This document shows positions 5,826-7,555 of a DNA stretch of 7,555 nt, in pieces (the stretch's first letter is position 1; each line of letters begins with the position of its first letter). The stretch covers positions 1 to 7,555 of the forward strand of contig JASFBJ010000178.1 in assembly GCA_030149585.1 (NCBI GenBank), given 5' to 3'. The position numbers were made by a program, and so were the translations under genes. The notes beneath the pieces were generated by a model. It was not told the origin of the DNA. It made no database searches and saw only the letters and a list, made by a program, of their open reading frames with translations. The stretch is from Desulfobacterales bacterium. GTDB lineage: Bacteria > Desulfobacterota > Desulfobacteria > Desulfobacterales > JASFBJ01.

Positions 5826-7532
5826 ATGTCGAAAAGAGTTATTATAGTAGGAGCAGTGGCATTAGGTCCCAAAGTTGCGTGCAGGCTAAGACGCATTGAT
5901 CCTGACGCTGAAATTATAATGATAGATCGGGATGAGTTATTCTCATATGGGGGATGCGGAATACCTTATTATGTTGGTGGTGATGTTGCAGAGATTGAAG
6001 GCCTTTACTCAACCACATCGCATGCTGTGCGTGATGCTGATTTTTTTAGAACATGCAAGGGCATAAATATCATGCCCCAGGTTGAAGCAATCAGCATAAA
6101 CAGAAAAGAAAAAAAACTCAATATCCTCCATCTTGGGGATGGGAAAAAAGAAGATCTAAGCTATGACAAACTTGTTATTGCGACTGGTGCGACACCGTTT
6201 CGACCACCCTTTCCAGGTTCAGATCTTCCTGATGTTTTTACTATATCAAATCTTCATAATGCAAAGGCCATAAAGGATAAAATTTCCAGTGGTCAGGTTG
6301 ATAAAGCAGTCGTAATCGGTGCTGGAGCCATAGGCATAGAAATGGCCGAAGCCCTGACTGATTTATGGGGAGTTGAAACAACTATTATTGAAATGGCTGA
6401 TCAGGTTTTACCCACAGCTCTTGGCAGGAATATTGCTGTAATTGTGGAAAACCAGCTTAGGGAAAATAATATAAAGGTCATGCTTTCCCAAAGAGTGGAA
6501 CGGATAAACGGAGATAAAAACAAAGGTGTGCAGTCCGTTGAAACACCCAATGGCACTATCCCCTGTAATCTTGTTATTCTTTCAGCAGGAGTAAGACCCA
6601 ATACAAAATTTGCTTCAAATGCAGGTCTTGCCACAGGCATGTCAGGAGGTCTTCTTGTGGACAGACGCATGCGGACAACTGATCCTGATATTTATGCAGG
6701 AGGTGATTGTGTTGAATTAAGAAATCTTGTGAGCGGGGAAAATATGATGATGCCCCTGGGTTCTCTTGCTAACAGGCAGGGACGTATCATTGCCAATAAT
6801 ATTAATGGAGGTTCCAGCCATTTTAAAGGTACGGTTGGGACTTTTTGTATAAAAGTTTTTGAAATGGGAGTTGCCAAGGCCGGTCTAACCGGCAAACAGG
6901 CTCAAGACACAGGTTTTGACCCTGTTTACTCAATCGTGGCTCAGCATGACAGGGCACATTTTTATCCAACTTCCCGTCTGATGTATATAAAACTTATAGC
7001 TGATCGGAAAAGTAGAAGGATTTTAGGAATAGAGGCGGTGGGAGCTCAGGGTGACGCTGCCAAAGCCAGGGTTGACGCAGTTGCTCCCCTTATTGAGTAT
7101 GGTATTGAAGTTGATAATATTTGCGGTCTTGAGACAGGATATGCACCTCCTTTTGCTTCTGCCATGGATATTATAAATAATGCCGGTAATGCTTTGGATA
7201 ATATTCTTGAAGGCAGGAACAGGCCCATTGATGTTATTGATTTTATAAAAGAATTCAAAAAAGGTAAGACAAAAGTGCTGGATGTCCGCGGTCCTAAAGA
7301 GGCTGAACCCTTTATTAAAAAATATGGCGATAAGTGGATCAATATTCCTCAGGCTGAACTAAGAGAGAGAATAAGTGAGGTTCCAGGAAATGAGCCCTTA
7401 TGCCTTTTATGTGATACAGGACCCCGTTCCTATGAGGCTCAGCTTCTGCTTGAAAATAATGGTATCACCAACACAAAAAACATCCAGGGCGGATATGCCA
7501 TGATCATTGTTGCTGCTCCTGAATTTATTTAA
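5826..7532 (+). CDS. FAD-dependent CoA-disulfide / persulfide reductase with C-terminal rhodanese domain (568 residues)
   Basis: It opens with an FAD-binding Rossmann fold, VIIVGAVALGP (5-15), in the glycine-variant form seen in CoA-disulfide reductases. The single redox cysteine is Cys44 in SYGGCGIPYYVGG, the place of the active-site Cys of that family. The NAD(P)H-binding fold is VVIGAGAIGIEMAEAL (162-177), and the second FAD motif is IYAGGDC (289-295). The dimerisation domain keeps the family's ETGYAPPFASAMD stretch with Tyr439. The C-terminal rhodanese domain (about 468-568) has LDVRGPKEAE and the sulfur-carrying Cys529 in the loop CDTGPRS. This layout and length match CoADR-Rhd and the NADH-dependent persulfide reductase Npsr, which reduce CoA disulfides, CoA-persulfides and polysulfide in the cytoplasm and pass sulfane sulfur between domains. 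It lies 39 bp after the DHH-CBS gene and may share its transcript. Preferred substrate and NADH versus NADPH cannot be read from the sequence. Confidence 0.92.
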   Translation: MSKRVIIVGAVALGPKVACRLRRIDPDAEIIMIDRDELFSYGGCGIPYYVGGDVAEIEGLYSTTSHAVRDADFFRTCKGINIMPQVEAISINRKEKKLNILHLGDGKKEDLSYDKLVIATGATPFRPPFPGSDLPDVFTISNLHNAKAIKDKISSGQVDKAVVIGAGAIGIEMAEALTDLWGVETTIIEMADQVLPTALGRNIAVIVENQLRENNIKVMLSQRVERINGDKNKGVQSVETPNGTIPCNLVILSAGVRPNTKFASNAGLATGMSGGLLVDRRMRTTDPDIYAGGDCVELRNLVSGENMMMPLGSLANRQGRIIANNINGGSSHFKGTVGTFCIKVFEMGVAKAGLTGKQAQDTGFDPVYSIVAQHDRAHFYPTSRLMYIKLIADRKSRRILGIEAVGAQGDAAKARVDAVAPLIEYGIEVDNICGLETGYAPPFASAMDIINNAGNALDNILEGRNRPIDVIDFIKEFKKGKTKVLDVRGPKEAEPFIKKYGDKWINIPQAELRERISEVPGNEPLCLLCDTGPRSYEAQLLLENNGITNTKNIQGGYAMIIVAAPEFI

Positions 7533-7555
7533 GTGCCCCGGAAATAAATAAATCC

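Noticed and set aside
6401..7342. Three minus-strand open frames inside the reductase gene
   Set aside because: They are shadows of the well-conserved plus-strand FAD reductase-rhodanese gene, without ribosome binding sites or recognisable domains.
7533..7555. Tail after the reductase stop codon
   Set aside because: Only 23 bases are available and no hairpin or terminator can be seen.

Overview
The window looks like AT-rich genomic DNA from an anaerobic bacterium, most likely a sulfate reducer of the Desulfobacterota (Desulfobacterales-like). That assignment is an inference from the gene set: a PfaA-type ketosynthase/acyltransferase megasynthase, a DHH-DHHA1-CBS protein like the front half of the tRNA nucleotidyltransferases known from that group, and a CoA-disulfide/persulfide reductase fused to rhodanese. 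No rRNA, tRNA, CRISPR array, IS element or phage gene was seen.

Left part (1-3294, minus strand): one uninterrupted reading frame of at least 1098 codons that runs off the left edge. It encodes the N-terminal part of a type I polyketide/PUFA-synthase-like protein: a ketosynthase with a complete Cys-His-His triad, a malonyl-type acyltransferase with its Ser/His pair, then a low-complexity linker containing a 15-bp x 3 tandem repeat and a Gln-rich helix. Any ACP, KR or DH domains, and any partner genes, lie outside the window.

Divergent control region (3295-3443): a very AT-rich 149-bp spacer with a credible promoter in each direction. A nested inverted repeat built from three CAATAT half-sites overlaps the predicted promoter of the megasynthase. 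To its right, with a TTG start, lies a 184-residue MerR-like DNA-binding protein (3444-3998). Together they look like a local regulator and its operator controlling the lipid/polyketide cluster.

Right part (4117-7532, plus strand): a small single-pass membrane protein of unknown function, a 433-residue DHH-DHHA1-CBS-CBS phosphoesterase-like protein, and a 568-residue FAD/NAD(P)H disulfide reductase with a C-terminal rhodanese domain. Spacings of 20 and 39 bp suggest one transcription unit. The last gene points to sulfane-sulfur/CoA-persulfide metabolism. The link between the DHH-CBS protein and its neighbours is unknown.

The best candidates for something under-described are the regulator/operator/megasynthase unit at 1-3998 and the DHH-CBS protein that has no nucleotidyltransferase half.
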